A stretch of 15,701 bases of DNA from NCBI GenBank assembly GCA_937920005.1, contig CALETF010000150.1:1-15701 (forward strand), given 5' to 3'. Below are positions 1-7,548 of the stretch, one piece after another (the first letter of the stretch is position 1; every line of letters begins with the position of its first letter). Made by a program: the position numbers and the translations under genes. The notes beneath the pieces were generated by a model. That model made no database searches, was not told where the DNA came from, and saw nothing but the letters and a program-made list of their open reading frames with translations. Source of the DNA: an uncultured Candidatus Altimarinota bacterium. Its GTDB lineage: Bacteria; Patescibacteriota; Gracilibacteria; BD1-5; JAGOOR01.

Positions 1-1414
1 TACCCTTATCATGTTTTTGATAACGGTCATAATAAAAGTTTTTAATTGATGTTATAGTTGACGGATTAACACTTATCCCCCCTAATTTTTGTTCCTCGGT
101 TAAAAGATATAGTACTCTTATTTGCTCTAGGTTAATAGAGTACCATATATTTTCCTTATACGTATTTATGTCTACTTTGAGTGTTTCGAGCTCCTTTATG
201 TATGAAGTTTTTAATTGTATTGGAATTAATATTTTTGGCAGTATAAATGAGATGAACTGAATCTCACTATCAAGCATTGCAGAGCCAACCATATGTAGGA
301 CGATTGAATTTTTCTTATCAAGAGTTATATTTTGCGCAAACTGAAAATTCATTACCGATATGTCGATACATGTTTTATCAAATGTGTCACGGCAATGAAG
401 GTAATTACGGAGCAGTAAGAATCTCTGTGAAGCTATCAAAAATGAAAAATAATTTAGTCATGAAGAATTTTTCGAAACATGGTCACGATATTCACGTATT
501 TGTGGTATATATGAATCTACAACTCAGACTAATGATTTTATCTGCTCTGGTGTATATTTTTCCCTTGGTGATTTTGATGAGTCAAACGGTAACGGTTGAG
601 AATTAGAAAATGCTATCCAATCTTTTTCGTAATCACATTTTTGTCACTGTGCACAGGTTTTTTGAAGATCTTCTCTAATTTTACTCAGTAAACTCTCTCA
701 GAGTGAAGCACGTCAACCGATTATTGCACTTTGGTCTTGTTCAAAATACAGTTCGCTTTCTTTACTTTCATTATCAGTTGGTAGAACGAAAAAATTTTCT
801 GGAGCTTGTGGATAACTCACAGGAAAAAATGAACGACTAGAAATCCAAAAAAAACATATTCAGGGAACTAAAAGACATGATAAAAACGACATCCAGAAGA
901 ATTTTTTTCTATGATCCACTATTTTTTCTCTAGATGATAACAATAGTCTCCTATATTTGAGAAGAGATACAACATTCCAAATCGATAAGATAAATAAAAA
1001 GATAAGATATATTCACACAATAATAATTGATGAAAATGACACCATTTTTAAGATATCGTACCAACCAATTACAGCTAAAAATAGTAAATATGACGCTCAT
1101 AATAGCTGAATTAAGCTAACCACAAAAAATGCCCACACACCTCTCATTTTATTATGGAGGATAGAGTCCAAAATAAACAGGTAAAATACTATCGAAAAAA
1201 TAGTCAATATGATACTCACATATATTCACCCTATCCCCTGATACATTATTCTCCCCAATAAAGTGTAAACTACAGATACAAGAGAGAGTGCTAACGAGAA
1301 AAGTATAATCCTAGGAGTTTTTATGCTAGTAACTATATTATCCGCAATAGCTAATGGGGATACCCCATTTATTGCTTTTTCTGCTTCTGTAATGTTTTTT
1401 TCCTCGTTGTCCAT
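1..1414 (-). CDS. Multi-pass membrane protein of unknown function, C-terminus cut by window edge
   Basis: I do not recognise this family. With UGA read as Gly the frame is open from ATG (1412-1414) to the left edge, 471 codons with nine TGA codons and no TAA or TAG; the standard code leaves only short fragments. The start MDNEEKN lies 4 nt after the tyrS stop, so the two are probably co-transcribed. After a polar N-terminus of about 32 residues come roughly five hydrophobic segments (around residues 33-58, 63-86, 93-122, 130-157 and 172-195), the last ending near SFLSCLLVPG. The remaining 280 or so residues are polar, with a few scattered Cys, and are probably extracytoplasmic. The hydrophobic segments hold several of the TGA-encoded glycines. 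A second start, ATG at 1457-1459 inside tyrS, is possible but less likely. Confidence is high that this is a gene, none for a function. Confidence 0.82.
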
Positions 1415-1418
1415 ATTA

Positions 1419-2627
1419 TTATTTTCAAGAAATAATATATCCAAATTTCTTTTTCCCAACCTGCACCAGCTTCTTTTCTGAATTCACATCAATCATAGTT
1501 TTGAGATCGGTGACGACGGCTTCATCGAGTTTGACTCCACCAGAATTGATAGCATTTCTCGCTTCTGTAGAATTAGTCACCATACCGATTTCACGGATGA
1601 CAGTCGCGAGCTGATATTCCCCTGCTGGATATTCGTATACCTTGATATCCTTATCTTCTGGACGAGCACCGCCAGAGATAGTCGCTTCGAAATATTTGAG
1701 AGCATTTTCAACCGCTTCTGCTGGATGATAGAGACTGACAATCTCGTGTGCAAGCTTCTTTTTTATCTCACGAGGATGAGCCGTTTTGAGCTCTTCTTGA
1801 ATCTTTGCAATTTCCTCCATATCAACCGTTGTGCAACTCTTGAAGTATGCGATAATCTGATCATCAGGGATTTCCATGACTTTTACAAACATATCGTTGG
1901 CCGACATATCAAGGGAAATATAGTTTCCTTTAGTTTTACTCATTTTCTGACCATCAGTTCCCATGATAAGGTCAAACATCATGATATCCTGTTTTTCCAT
2001 GCCGTGAGCCTCCATGAGGGTACGACCAGCGAGGAGATTGAAGTATTGATCATTGCCTCCGAGCTCGACATCACATGAACCATATTTTCGGGCAATAGCA
2101 ACACTATCATAGCCCTGCATCATAGGATAGAGGAATTCTTGGAGACTGATACGGATACCAGCTTTGTAGCGCTTTGAGAAATTATCTCGATCAAGCATCT
2201 CAGCGACTGAGAAATTTTTCGCGAGTTCCCCTACTCCACAAAAATTCACCGCATCAAGCCCTTCACTGTTGTAATACACTTGGACTTTATCCAAGTCGAG
2301 AATTTTCCCAAAATATGAGAGGTATTTCTCAGCATTTTTGAGAGTTTGCTCACGCTGGAGCATCGGACGCTCCGCGTCTTTATCACTACTATCCCCTACT
2401 TGAGCCGTTGCGTCACCGATGAGGACGATGATATCATGACCGAGCTTCTGAAATTCTCGCAGCTTGAGAATAGGCACAGCATGCCCGATATGCACGATAG
2501 GCGCTGTTGGATCTATACCAAATTTAATTCGAAGTTTTTTGCCACTTTCGAGGCGTTTTGTGAGATTTTTTTCATCGATAATCCGAGAAACTCACTTGGT
2601 GAGGAGGTTTTGAAACTGTTTTGTCAT
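1419..2627 (-). CDS. tyrS: Tyrosyl-tRNA synthetase
   Basis: Class I aminoacyl-tRNA synthetase that activates tyrosine and charges tRNA-Tyr in the cytoplasm; 402 aa, normal for the family. Seen: GIDPTAPIVHIGHA with the HIGH signature at residues 46-49; the tyrosine pocket stretch VELGGNDQYFNLLAGR; the KMSKT signature at about 228-232; and a C-terminal S4-like RNA-binding region (STEARNAINSGGVKLDE...). Two TGA codons are read as Gly: residue 12 (LLTKGVSRI), where homologues often have Gly, and a codon three before the true stop, so the protein ends IISGK followed by TAA at 1419-1421. The standard code would lose the first 44 residues and the last two. The start ATG at 2625-2627 follows the IscA-like gene by 34 nt; no Shine-Dalgarno sequence is visible. 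It sits in a minus-strand operon between that gene and a membrane protein. Confidence 0.95.
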
Positions 2628-2661
2628 ACGAGTATTATGAGAAATATAGCCACGAATCAAG

Positions 2662-3072
2662 TTACTTTTTCGGTGTATTCTCTAGTATTTTTTGCATTTT
2701 TTGTACTTCTGGACTCATTTTGAGAGCATTTTGGAGGCGGTGAATTTTTGCGAGATTGTTTGAGATAGCTTTTTTCTCAAATGAAAAAGAAGTGCCACAT
2801 CAACAACGAGATTGTATATTTTCTGAAACCAGATAATACTTTCCTTTTGCTCGAGCTATTTGAGCGCCATCGAGTTTTGAGGCATGCTCTGGTAAGACCC
2901 AACATCTGATGCCATGATATGAGTCAGATACTATACGCTCATCTGTGTCAGTTTTTGGTGAAACGAGGATTTTTGACCCAGCACATCCAGCCGTGATGAT
3001 ATCAACGGACACATCAGTCACTCACTGAGCAAGAAATTCAGCACAAGTATGTTTGTCGAGGCGAATAAGCAT
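2662..3072 (-). CDS. IscA/HesB-type iron-sulfur cluster assembly protein
   Basis: Likely A-type carrier or scaffold for Fe-S clusters, cytoplasmic, 136 aa. Seen: the three cysteines expected of the family, C30 in TAGCAGSKI, and C90 and C92 in the C-terminal motif CGCGTSFSF. The Gly between C90 and C92 is a TGA codon (2797-2799), so the family's key motif is itself evidence for UGA=Gly. A second TGA (3022-3024) is residue 17, just before VTDVSVDII. A basic tail of about 40 residues after the motif is longer than in typical 105-120 aa members. Start ATG at 3070-3072 gives the N-terminus MLIRLDKHTCAEF; an in-frame GTG at 3019-3021 would remove it. It is the first gene of a minus-strand operon with tyrS and is divergent from clpP across a 115-nt gap. 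The family is firm; the exact role (ErpA-, IscA- or SufA-like) is not. Confidence 0.85.
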
Positions 3073-3157
3073 GAAATATTGATAACACCATCATAGACAA
3101 ATTTGGGAAGAGTAAAGTGTCACCTATCCTCTTGCTTATGAGCTTTTCCAGATAGCA

Positions 3158-3167
3158 TATATATAAT
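3158..3167 (+). promoter_or_regulatory. Candidate -10 region of the clpP promoter
   Basis: The 115-nt gap 3073-3187 must hold divergent promoters for the IscA-like operon (minus) and clpP (plus). On the plus strand the run TATATATAAT ends in a consensus TATAAT at 3162-3167, 20 nt before the clpP ATG. No good -35 box stands at 17 nt; TTGCTT at 3132-3137 is too far. I see no convincing minus-strand promoter. Confidence 0.3.
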
Positions 3168-3187
3168 TATTTTCTAACAAGTTACCT

Positions 3188-3802
3188 ATGGTAAAACGAA
3201 AGCGCTTCCCTATTTTGAGCACTCTTATCCCGACTGTTATCGACAAAACTCCATCAGGAGAACGCGTCTATGACATTTACTCACGTCTCCTCGAAGATCG
3301 TGTCATCTTCCTCGGCGAAGCTATCGACTCACATGTTGCTAATACGATTATTGCGCAGCTTCTCTTCCTCGAAAAACAGGATGCAAAAGCTCCTATTACA
3401 CTCTACGTCAATAGTCCAGGCGGTCACGTCACAGCTGGTCTCGCTATCTACGACACTATGCAGTACATCAAGCCAGACGTTATCACGGTAGCCATTGGTA
3501 TGGCAGCGAGCATGGGTTCAGTTATCCTCGCTGGTGGTGCAAAAGGAAAACGCTATGCCCTGCCTCATACAGAGATCATGATTCATCAGCCTCTCGGTGG
3601 CGCAGAAGGACAGGCAACAGAAATCAAACTCGCCGCAGAACACATCTTGAAAACGGGAGAAACGCTCTATACCATCCTCACGAAACACACAGGTCAACCA
3701 ATCGAAAAAGTACGACAGGACTGTGATCGTGATAATTTCATGGATGCCAAGCAGGCACTCAAATACGGCCTCATCGACAAAATAATCAATAACGAGGCAT
3801 AA
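3188..3802 (+). CDS. clpP: ATP-dependent Clp protease proteolytic subunit ClpP
   Basis: Serine peptidase (family S14) that forms the tetradecameric barrel degrading proteins unfolded by Clp ATPases. At 204 aa it is full length. The catalytic triad is complete and correctly spaced: S108 in GMAASMGS, H133 in IMIHQPLGG and D182 in DRDNF. Other family marks are NSPGGHVTAGLAIYDTM and QPLGGAEGQATEI. The N-terminus carries a short basic stretch (MVKRKRF) before the conserved TLIPTVIDKTPSGERVYDIYSRLL. None of its roughly 16 glycines uses TGA. It ends in TAA; the aquaporin-like gene starts 23 nt later on the same strand, with a terminator only after that gene, so the two are probably one transcript. 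A Clp ATPase lies at the right edge of the window but is not adjacent. Confidence 0.97.
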   Translation: MVKRKRFPILSTLIPTVIDKTPSGERVYDIYSRLLEDRVIFLGEAIDSHVANTIIAQLLFLEKQDAKAPITLYVNSPGGHVTAGLAIYDTMQYIKPDVITVAIGMAASMGSVILAGGAKGKRYALPHTEIMIHQPLGGAEGQATEIKLAAEHILKTGETLYTILTKHTGQPIEKVRQDCDRDNFMDAKQALKYGLIDKIINNEA

Positions 3803-3825
3803 TTTTATTTCTTTTATTTTTCACT

Positions 3826-4440
3826 ATGAAAAGATACATCATTGAGTTCGTAGGAACACTCCTCTTCGTTGCCAGCATCATCGGCATCGTCTACAACGCT
3901 TCTGCACTTGTAGCTATCCATATCGGTATCGCTCTTACTGCTCTCGTCTATATGGGTGGAGCTGTATCAGGAGCTCACTACAATCCTGCTGTTACAATCG
4001 GTATTTTCTTCAATAAAAAGATAACATCACGTGATGCTGTCGCCTATATCGTGAGTCAGCTTTTGGGAGCTCTTGTTGCTTTTCTCATCATGACAAAAGG
4101 CCTCAGCATCTCTCTCCCTGCTGTGTCATTATTTGGTACAACAAAAGCATTCTTCATCGCTGAATGTCTCTTTACTTTTGCACTCGTAACAACTGTACTT
4201 CATACAGCAGTCAATAGACTCACTGCTGGTAATAGCTACTTCGGTCTCGCTATTGGTGCAGTCGTTATTGTCGGTGGTGCAGCAGTTGGTAAAATCTCTG
4301 GAGGATTCTTCAATCCTGCAGTACTCCTCGGAATCGGTCTCTTTGGCATACCAGCAAAAGCTGCAATAGCTATCCTGGCAGGTCAGCTTGTTGGTGCCTT
4401 TGGTGCTGCATGGCTCTACCGCTACGTTATCGGAAAATAA
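3826..4440 (+). CDS. MIP-family aquaporin-like channel with atypical filter
   Basis: Major intrinsic protein, predicted inner-membrane channel for water or small neutral solutes; 204 aa, at the short end for the family. Seen: the two-fold repeat with both NPA boxes, N53-P54-A55 in SGAHYNPAVT and N163-P164-A165 in SGGFFNPAVL, six hydrophobic spans plus the two half-helices, and the N-terminal EFVGT stretch typical of helix 1. Odd: the residue after the second NPA is Val166, where classical aquaporins and aquaglyceroporins carry the selectivity-filter Arg (NPAR). The pore is therefore unlikely to be a standard water filter; the substrate is unknown. No TGA codon occurs although the protein has nearly 30 glycines. 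It follows clpP by 23 nt and is closed by the terminator at 4458-4489. Confidence 0.92.
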   Translation: MKRYIIEFVGTLLFVASIIGIVYNASALVAIHIGIALTALVYMGGAVSGAHYNPAVTIGIFFNKKITSRDAVAYIVSQLLGALVAFLIMTKGLSISLPAVSLFGTTKAFFIAECLFTFALVTTVLHTAVNRLTAGNSYFGLAIGAVVIVGGAAVGKISGGFFNPAVLLGIGLFGIPAKAAIAILAGQLVGAFGAAWLYRYVIGK

Positions 4441-4457
4441 GTCTCATTTTTTATCAC

Positions 4458-4489
4458 AAACCGGTTTCTCTCATGAAGCCGGTTTTTTT
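4458..4489 (+). terminator. Rho-independent terminator after aquaporin gene
   Basis: An 11-bp stem (4458-4468 with 4475-4485, one T-G wobble, core ACCGG/CCGGT), a 6-nt loop TCTCAT, and a run of seven T at 4483-4489. It starts 17 nt after the aquaporin stop and should end the clpP-aquaporin transcript. The stem also begins with A on the other strand, but no minus-strand gene would use it. Confidence 0.88.
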
Positions 4490-4536
4490 ATGCTCAAATA
4501 GTTGTAATAGAGAGAAGAATATGGTAGATTGAATCT

Positions 4537-5637
4537 ATGGATACGACAATTCAAACACTCTCTTCAACAGAAAAGCATAATGCCATGATTAGTTACTGCT
4601 TCTTGGCGCCTTTTATGCTCATGTCTCGGGAAGAACGTTTCAAGAGCGATTTTATTCGCAGTCATGCACGATATGCAACCCTTCTTCATATAGGTTTTCT
4701 TATTCTCATAGTGTCATTTATTCGTTCGAGAAATTTTTCTTCGACTATTCTCTATGATATGACTTGGGTACATGGAGTTTTGTTTATTCTCTTTTTTATA
4801 CTCCTTTTCTTACTCTGAAAAGGTATATACAGTGCACTCAGAGGAGAGAAACCACGGATTGCTCTGAATACTTTCTCCATCAAGAGCCTCGAAAAAGAAT
4901 TCTCAACTGAGATTACAGTCAGCATTGAAGAAAAAACACCGTTAATCCTGTCTCATATACCATTTCTTGGCATATATTTATCGGCAAAATACGGAGGAAA
5001 ACTCACGGAAGGTGAGAAATTTGGTAATTGGCTCTGTATTCTCCTCACAGTAAGCGCCATACTAGATCCGAGTATGACGCTCTTTGTTATCATTATTTTA
5101 CTCGTGATATTTTGGCTCGTGTATCAAGCGATAGGAACTGAAAAAGACACAACAGTCCATCTTCTCGGAGATAAATTCTGGACAGGAAAACAAGTACATA
5201 CCTACATCCAATCAACTCTCAAATATATACACGCTCTCTTCAAACATGAGAAAGACATGCCTTCATTTACAAAAATACAGGAAGAAACAGCAAATAATTA
5301 TATTCATCGGGCAGAGGAAAATATCTCACCAATGTTCTATATTCCCCTCATAAACATACCACATCTTATCCGTTTCAGACATGAAGAAGCAACAAAAATG
5401 ACACGAACACAGTGAGTCATCCTCAGTGCGATGGTACTCTACGGACTCATTGTAGGAGATTTTGCTGTCGTATTTCTCTCTCTTTTTGCATGATTTTGGG
5501 CCTATAATCAATCTCAATACAAAAAAAGCACCTATATTCCTGCGGTAGGAGAATGTGCTGATGCTATTCTCGCATTCCTAGCATGGAAAAAACAAAAAAG
5601 CACCGCAAAAGAAATTCATCTCACTACTAATAAATAA
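4537..5637 (+). CDS. Multi-pass membrane protein of unknown function
   Basis: 366 aa when the three TGA codons (4816-4818, 5413-5415, 5491-5493) are read as Gly; the standard code splits it into three pieces. The reading frame is otherwise clean to TAA at 5635-5637. Seen: a short polar N-terminus; hydrophobic spans around HIGFLILIVSF, VLFILFFILLFLLG, LCILLTVSAIL with MTLFVIIILLVIFWLV, and near the C-terminus VILSAMVLYGLIVGDFAVVFLSLF; a polar region with many Lys and Glu between the third and last groups. The N-terminal pattern (CFLAPFMLMSREERFKSDF then RSHARYATLL) loosely recalls DUF4870/Tic20-like membrane proteins, but I would not assign it. The AMMECR1-domain gene starts 2 nt after the stop, so they are surely co-transcribed. 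No Shine-Dalgarno sequence precedes the ATG. Confidence 0.8.
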
Positions 5638-5639
5638 CT

Positions 5640-6182
5640 ATGCAAAATCTCGCTCGCATCATTCTCGAATCTTTTCTTTTTGAAAAGAAAACGCTCTCTG
5701 TGCATGACCTCGAAAAGATACAACCACTTTCAAAAGAAAAATGCCCAGTATTTATCACAGTCAAAGACGGAGACACTATCATAGGAAGTACAGGTAGAAT
5801 ATATCCTGCACATGATACTATCGGAGAAGAACTGATAAATAATGTTATACTTGTAGCTTCAGATCCACGATTTCAGCCCTATAGAGAAAATACCGAAAAG
5901 ACTCGTAAGCTTACCTATAGAGTTGATGTATTCCACGATCAAGATAGACGTATACTACATCATCCCGACGAACTCATCAGTGAGCAAGAAGGTATGATTC
6001 TGCTCTGCCAGAAACAAGAAAAAGTAGGCATCATATTGCCTCATATGTTCAAATCTGCGCTTTCTGGAGAAGAAGTGTATCACCAACTTATCAAGAAAAT
6101 CAATCTCGATATGTCTCATCTCGGAAAATGAGATGTGATTCTCTACGGGGTAAAAACTCAAATATTTGAAGATAATAATTAA
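5640..6182 (+). CDS. AMMECR1-domain protein
   Basis: 180 aa, cytoplasmic, about the length of one AMMECR1 domain; the biochemical role of the family is not established. Seen: family-like stretches IGEELINNVILVASDPRFQPY and KTRKLTYRVDVFHD, and a C-terminal beta-strand pattern GDVILYGVKTQIFEDNN. That end is reached only if TGA at 6129-6131 is read as Gly; the standard code stops at HLGK and loses 17 residues, including the last conserved strand. Odd: the family signature LRGCIG is replaced here by IIGSTGRIYP, so its Arg and Cys are missing. Start ATG at 5640 is 2 nt after the upstream membrane gene. The gene ends in TAA at 6180-6182, inside an inverted repeat, and the tRNA cluster follows. Confidence 0.85.
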
Positions 6183-6191
6183 TTTATCTTC
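6168..6191 (+). terminator. Inverted repeat over the AMMECR1 gene stop, weak terminator candidate
   Basis: GAAGATAA (6168-6175) and TTATCTTC (6184-6191) pair perfectly over 8 bp around an 8-nt loop that contains the stop codon. The stem is AT-rich and no T-run follows, so it may be a weak terminator, an mRNA end-stabilising hairpin, or chance in AT-rich DNA. Confidence 0.35.
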
Positions 6192-6201
6192 ATAAATTCT
6201 G

Positions 6202-6228
6202 TTGCATTTTGTTTTTTGCTTTTATAAT
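6202..6228 (+). promoter_or_regulatory. Candidate promoter of the tRNA cluster
   Basis: A consensus -10 box TATAAT at 6223-6228, with TTGCAT at 6202-6207 as the best -35 candidate (spacing 15, shorter than ideal). Transcription would start about 6235, roughly 10 nt before tRNA-Ile. Confidence 0.5.
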
Positions 6229-6245
6229 CACCGTACAATTTGTAT

Positions 6246-6322
6246 GGGTGTGTAGCTCAGTTGGTTAGAGCGCGTCTCTGATAAGGACGAGGTCCCTGGT
6301 TCAAATCCAGGCACACCCACCA
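6246..6322 (+). tRNA. tRNA-Ile (anticodon GAT)
   Basis: 77 nt with encoded CCA. Acceptor stem GGGTGTG (6246-6252) pairs with CACACCC (6312-6318), discriminator A. The anticodon loop CTGATAA has GAT at 6280-6282. The T-loop is TTCAAAT. It reads isoleucine codons AUC and AUU and is first in a four-tRNA cluster. Confidence 0.97.
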
Positions 6323-6338
6323 TTGTTGTACTAGATGT

Positions 6339-6415
6339 CGGGAAGTGGCGCAATTGGCTAGCGCACTGCGTTTGGGACGCAGGGGTTGCAAGTTCGAGTC
6401 TTGTCTTCCCGACCA
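6339..6415 (+). tRNA. tRNA-Pro (anticodon TGG)
   Basis: 77 nt with encoded CCA. Acceptor stem CGGGAAG (6339-6345) pairs with CTTCCCG (6405-6411). Anticodon stem CTGCG/CGCAG with loop TTTGGGA, anticodon TGG at 6373-6375. T-loop TTCGAGT. Only 16 nt separate it from tRNA-Ile. Confidence 0.97.
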
Positions 6416-6419
6416 TTTT

Positions 6420-6447
6420 AATAAAAAATCTTTCTTGATTTTTTATT
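6420..6447 (+). other. AT-only hairpin between tRNA-Pro and tRNA-Glu
   Basis: AATAAAAAATC (6420-6430) and GATTTTTTATT (6437-6447) form a perfect 11-bp stem with loop TTTCTT. It could attenuate transcription or guide tRNA processing. It lacks a GC-rich core, so strong termination is unlikely, and tRNA-Glu starts 2 nt later. Confidence 0.45.
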
Positions 6448-6449
6448 TT

Positions 6450-6524
6450 GGCCCCATCGTCTAACGGTCAGGACAGCTGGTTTTCATCCAGTAAACCGGA
6501 GTTCGATTCTCCGTGGGGTCACCA
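6450..6524 (+). tRNA. tRNA-Glu (anticodon TTC)
   Basis: 75 nt with encoded CCA. Acceptor stem GGCCCCA (6450-6456) pairs with TGGGGTC (6514-6520) with one G-T pair. The anticodon loop TTTTCAT has TTC at 6483-6485. T-loop TTCGATT. Followed by a terminator-like hairpin. It would also be the substrate of a GatB-containing amidotransferase if charged for tRNA-Gln synthesis. Confidence 0.97.
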
Positions 6525-6533
6525 AAACATCGT

Positions 6534-6560
6534 AAAAGAGCTTGCATGAGCTCTTTTTTT
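6534..6560 (+). terminator. Rho-independent terminator after tRNA-Glu
   Basis: AAAAGAGCT (6534-6542) and AGCTCTTTT (6549-6557) form a 9-bp stem with loop TGCATG, followed by T up to 6560 (seven T in a row from 6554). It lies between tRNA-Glu and tRNA-Ser, so tRNA-Ser either has its own promoter or depends on read-through. Confidence 0.8.
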
Positions 6561-6566
6561 AAACCA

Positions 6567-6654
6567 GGAGAGTTCGCATAGTGGTCTAGTGCGCACGCTT
6601 GGAAAGCGTGTAAGCTGCAAGGCTTCAGGGGTTCGAATCCCCTACTCTCCGCCA
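6567..6654 (+). tRNA. tRNA-Ser (anticodon GGA)
   Basis: 88 nt with encoded CCA and the long variable arm of a class II tRNA. Acceptor stem GGAGAGT (6567-6573) pairs with ACTCTCC (6644-6650), discriminator G. Anticodon stem CACGC/GCGTG with loop TTGGAAA, anticodon GGA at 6601-6603. T-arm GGGGTTCGAATCCCC. Its 3' end is repeated downstream (6720-6737). Confidence 0.96.
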
Positions 6655-6656
6655 TT
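6639..6656 (+). repeat. Direct repeat copy 1 (tRNA-Ser 3' end)
   Basis: The 18-bp sequence CCCCTACTCTCCGCCATT covers the 3' half of the T stem, the acceptor strand and the CCA of tRNA-Ser. An exact second copy lies at 6720-6737. Confidence 0.9.
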
Positions 6657-6670
6657 GAAACATGCAAATA

Positions 6671-6682
6671 GGATTCGAACCC
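6671..6682 (-). repeat. Inverted copy of tRNA-Ser T-arm sequence
   Basis: Read on the minus strand this is GGGTTCGAATCC, identical to 6629-6640 in the T-arm of tRNA-Ser. The flanking bases do not form a full T-stem or acceptor stem, so it looks like a fragment, not a working tRNA. It lies between the two direct-repeat copies. Confidence 0.6.
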
Positions 6683-6695
6683 TACGGGTTGACTC

Positions 6696-6716
6696 GTTTT
6701 GCCATTCAGGCAAAAC
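6696..6716. repeat. Perfect 8-bp hairpin in the tRNA-Ser scar
   Basis: GTTTTGCC (6696-6703) and GGCAAAAC (6709-6716) pair perfectly around the loop ATTCA. No T-run follows directly (CTCCCCCC follows), so it is not a normal terminator. It sits just before the second copy of the tRNA-Ser 3' end. Confidence 0.6.
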
Positions 6717-6719
6717 TCC

Positions 6720-6737
6720 CCCCTACTCTCCGCCATT
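6720..6737 (+). repeat. Direct repeat copy 2 (detached tRNA-Ser 3' end)
   Basis: Exact 18-bp copy of 6639-6656, including the CCA, with no tRNA body in front of it. 63 bp separate the copies. This arrangement is like an attachment-site scar or a local tandem duplication; no integrase gene is in the window. Confidence 0.75.
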
Positions 6738-6756
6738 CATACCATCAACTTATTTT

Positions 6757-7548
6757 GTGCCTTGATACAAATCCTACATAGTTATAGCATTTCTCGCTGT
6801 CTTATCTTCAGTATTCTTTAGTATCACCACTCAAGGACAAATTCAAAGTAGGAAACAAATAGAAAGCGAATGCTATACATCAGAGTTTCCCATTCTCATG
6901 TACCATCATGTACGTCCTTATACGCAGCTGAATAATATTTCCGCGAGAAATTTATCCGTTTCACCCGATGAGCTCGATGAACAAATGAAATATTTCTCTG
7001 ATGCATGATGGAAGACCATGCATATCAGAGACATGAAAGGAAATACAGTTCCTTGTAAAAGTTTTCTCATTACTTTTGATGATGGATACTACGATATATA
7101 CAAATATGCCGCACCAATTCTCAAAAAATATAATTACACAGGGATAATGAGTCTCATACCAGCCTATATTGACGAATCTGACTATATTTCGTGAAATCAG
7201 GTGCGCGAACTACTAGGAAATGATTGGGAAATAGCGAGCCATACATGGACACATCCAATTCTCACAAAAACACCAGTCAACAAACTAGGAACTGAAATAC
7301 AAAAAAGCAAAACTGATCTCGAAAAATGGTTCTGAACAACAATTGATGTTTTTGTATATCCAGGATGATTCTATAACAATGAGGCTCTCAAGAAAACAAG
7401 AGAATCACGATATAAATTTGCCTTTACAACACAGCAGGGATATGCAAAATTAGGCACAAAAAATCTAGAACTCAAAAGAATAAATATAGCCCCTGGAACA
7501 ACTGTAGAGGAACTTCAGAAACTATTAGAGCACGAACCTAGGCAATAA
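6757..7548 (+). CDS. Polysaccharide deacetylase (NodB-like), membrane-anchored or secreted
   Basis: Predicted metal-dependent carbohydrate esterase (CE4/NodB fold) removing acyl groups from an envelope polysaccharide; 263 aa. Seen: the first motif TFDDG with D108 and D109, the metal-binding SHTWTHP with H162 and H166, and the strand VFVYPGGFYN. An N-terminal hydrophobic span (SYIVIAFLAVLSSVFFSI) suggests a signal peptide or anchor, followed by EFPILMYHHV, common in this family. Five TGA codons are read as Gly (6763, 7006, 7192, 7333, 7366); the last is the second Gly of YPGG. No in-frame ATG exists upstream of the catalytic part, so GTG at 6757 is the best start; this is the least certain boundary. 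It ends in TAA at 7546-7548 and overlaps the SOD gene tail to tail by 11 bp, with no terminator between them. Confidence 0.88.

Noticed and set aside
277..606. Plus-strand frame of 109 aa at the left end
   Set aside because: It lies opposite the 471-codon membrane protein, which has a better start and operon spacing; the plus-strand frame has no recognisable features.
2797..2799. TGA as selenocysteine, for example in the CGCG motif
   Set aside because: There are 56 TGA codons in unrelated families, many at conserved glycines and none at a Cys position. I see no SECIS-like hairpin after them and no selenocysteine genes.
6420..6447. Strong terminator between tRNA-Pro and tRNA-Glu
   Set aside because: The stem is almost all A-T and tRNA-Glu starts 2 nt later, so I list it only as a hairpin.
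6228..6736. Minus-strand frames over the tRNA cluster
   Set aside because: They arise from the reverse complement of tRNAs; the repeated MAESRG string only reflects the duplicated tRNA-Ser 3' end.
6655..6740. A fifth tRNA, on either strand
   Set aside because: The T-loop-like sequence is inverted relative to the CCA-ending copy, and no acceptor or anticodon stem can be formed, so only fragments are supported.
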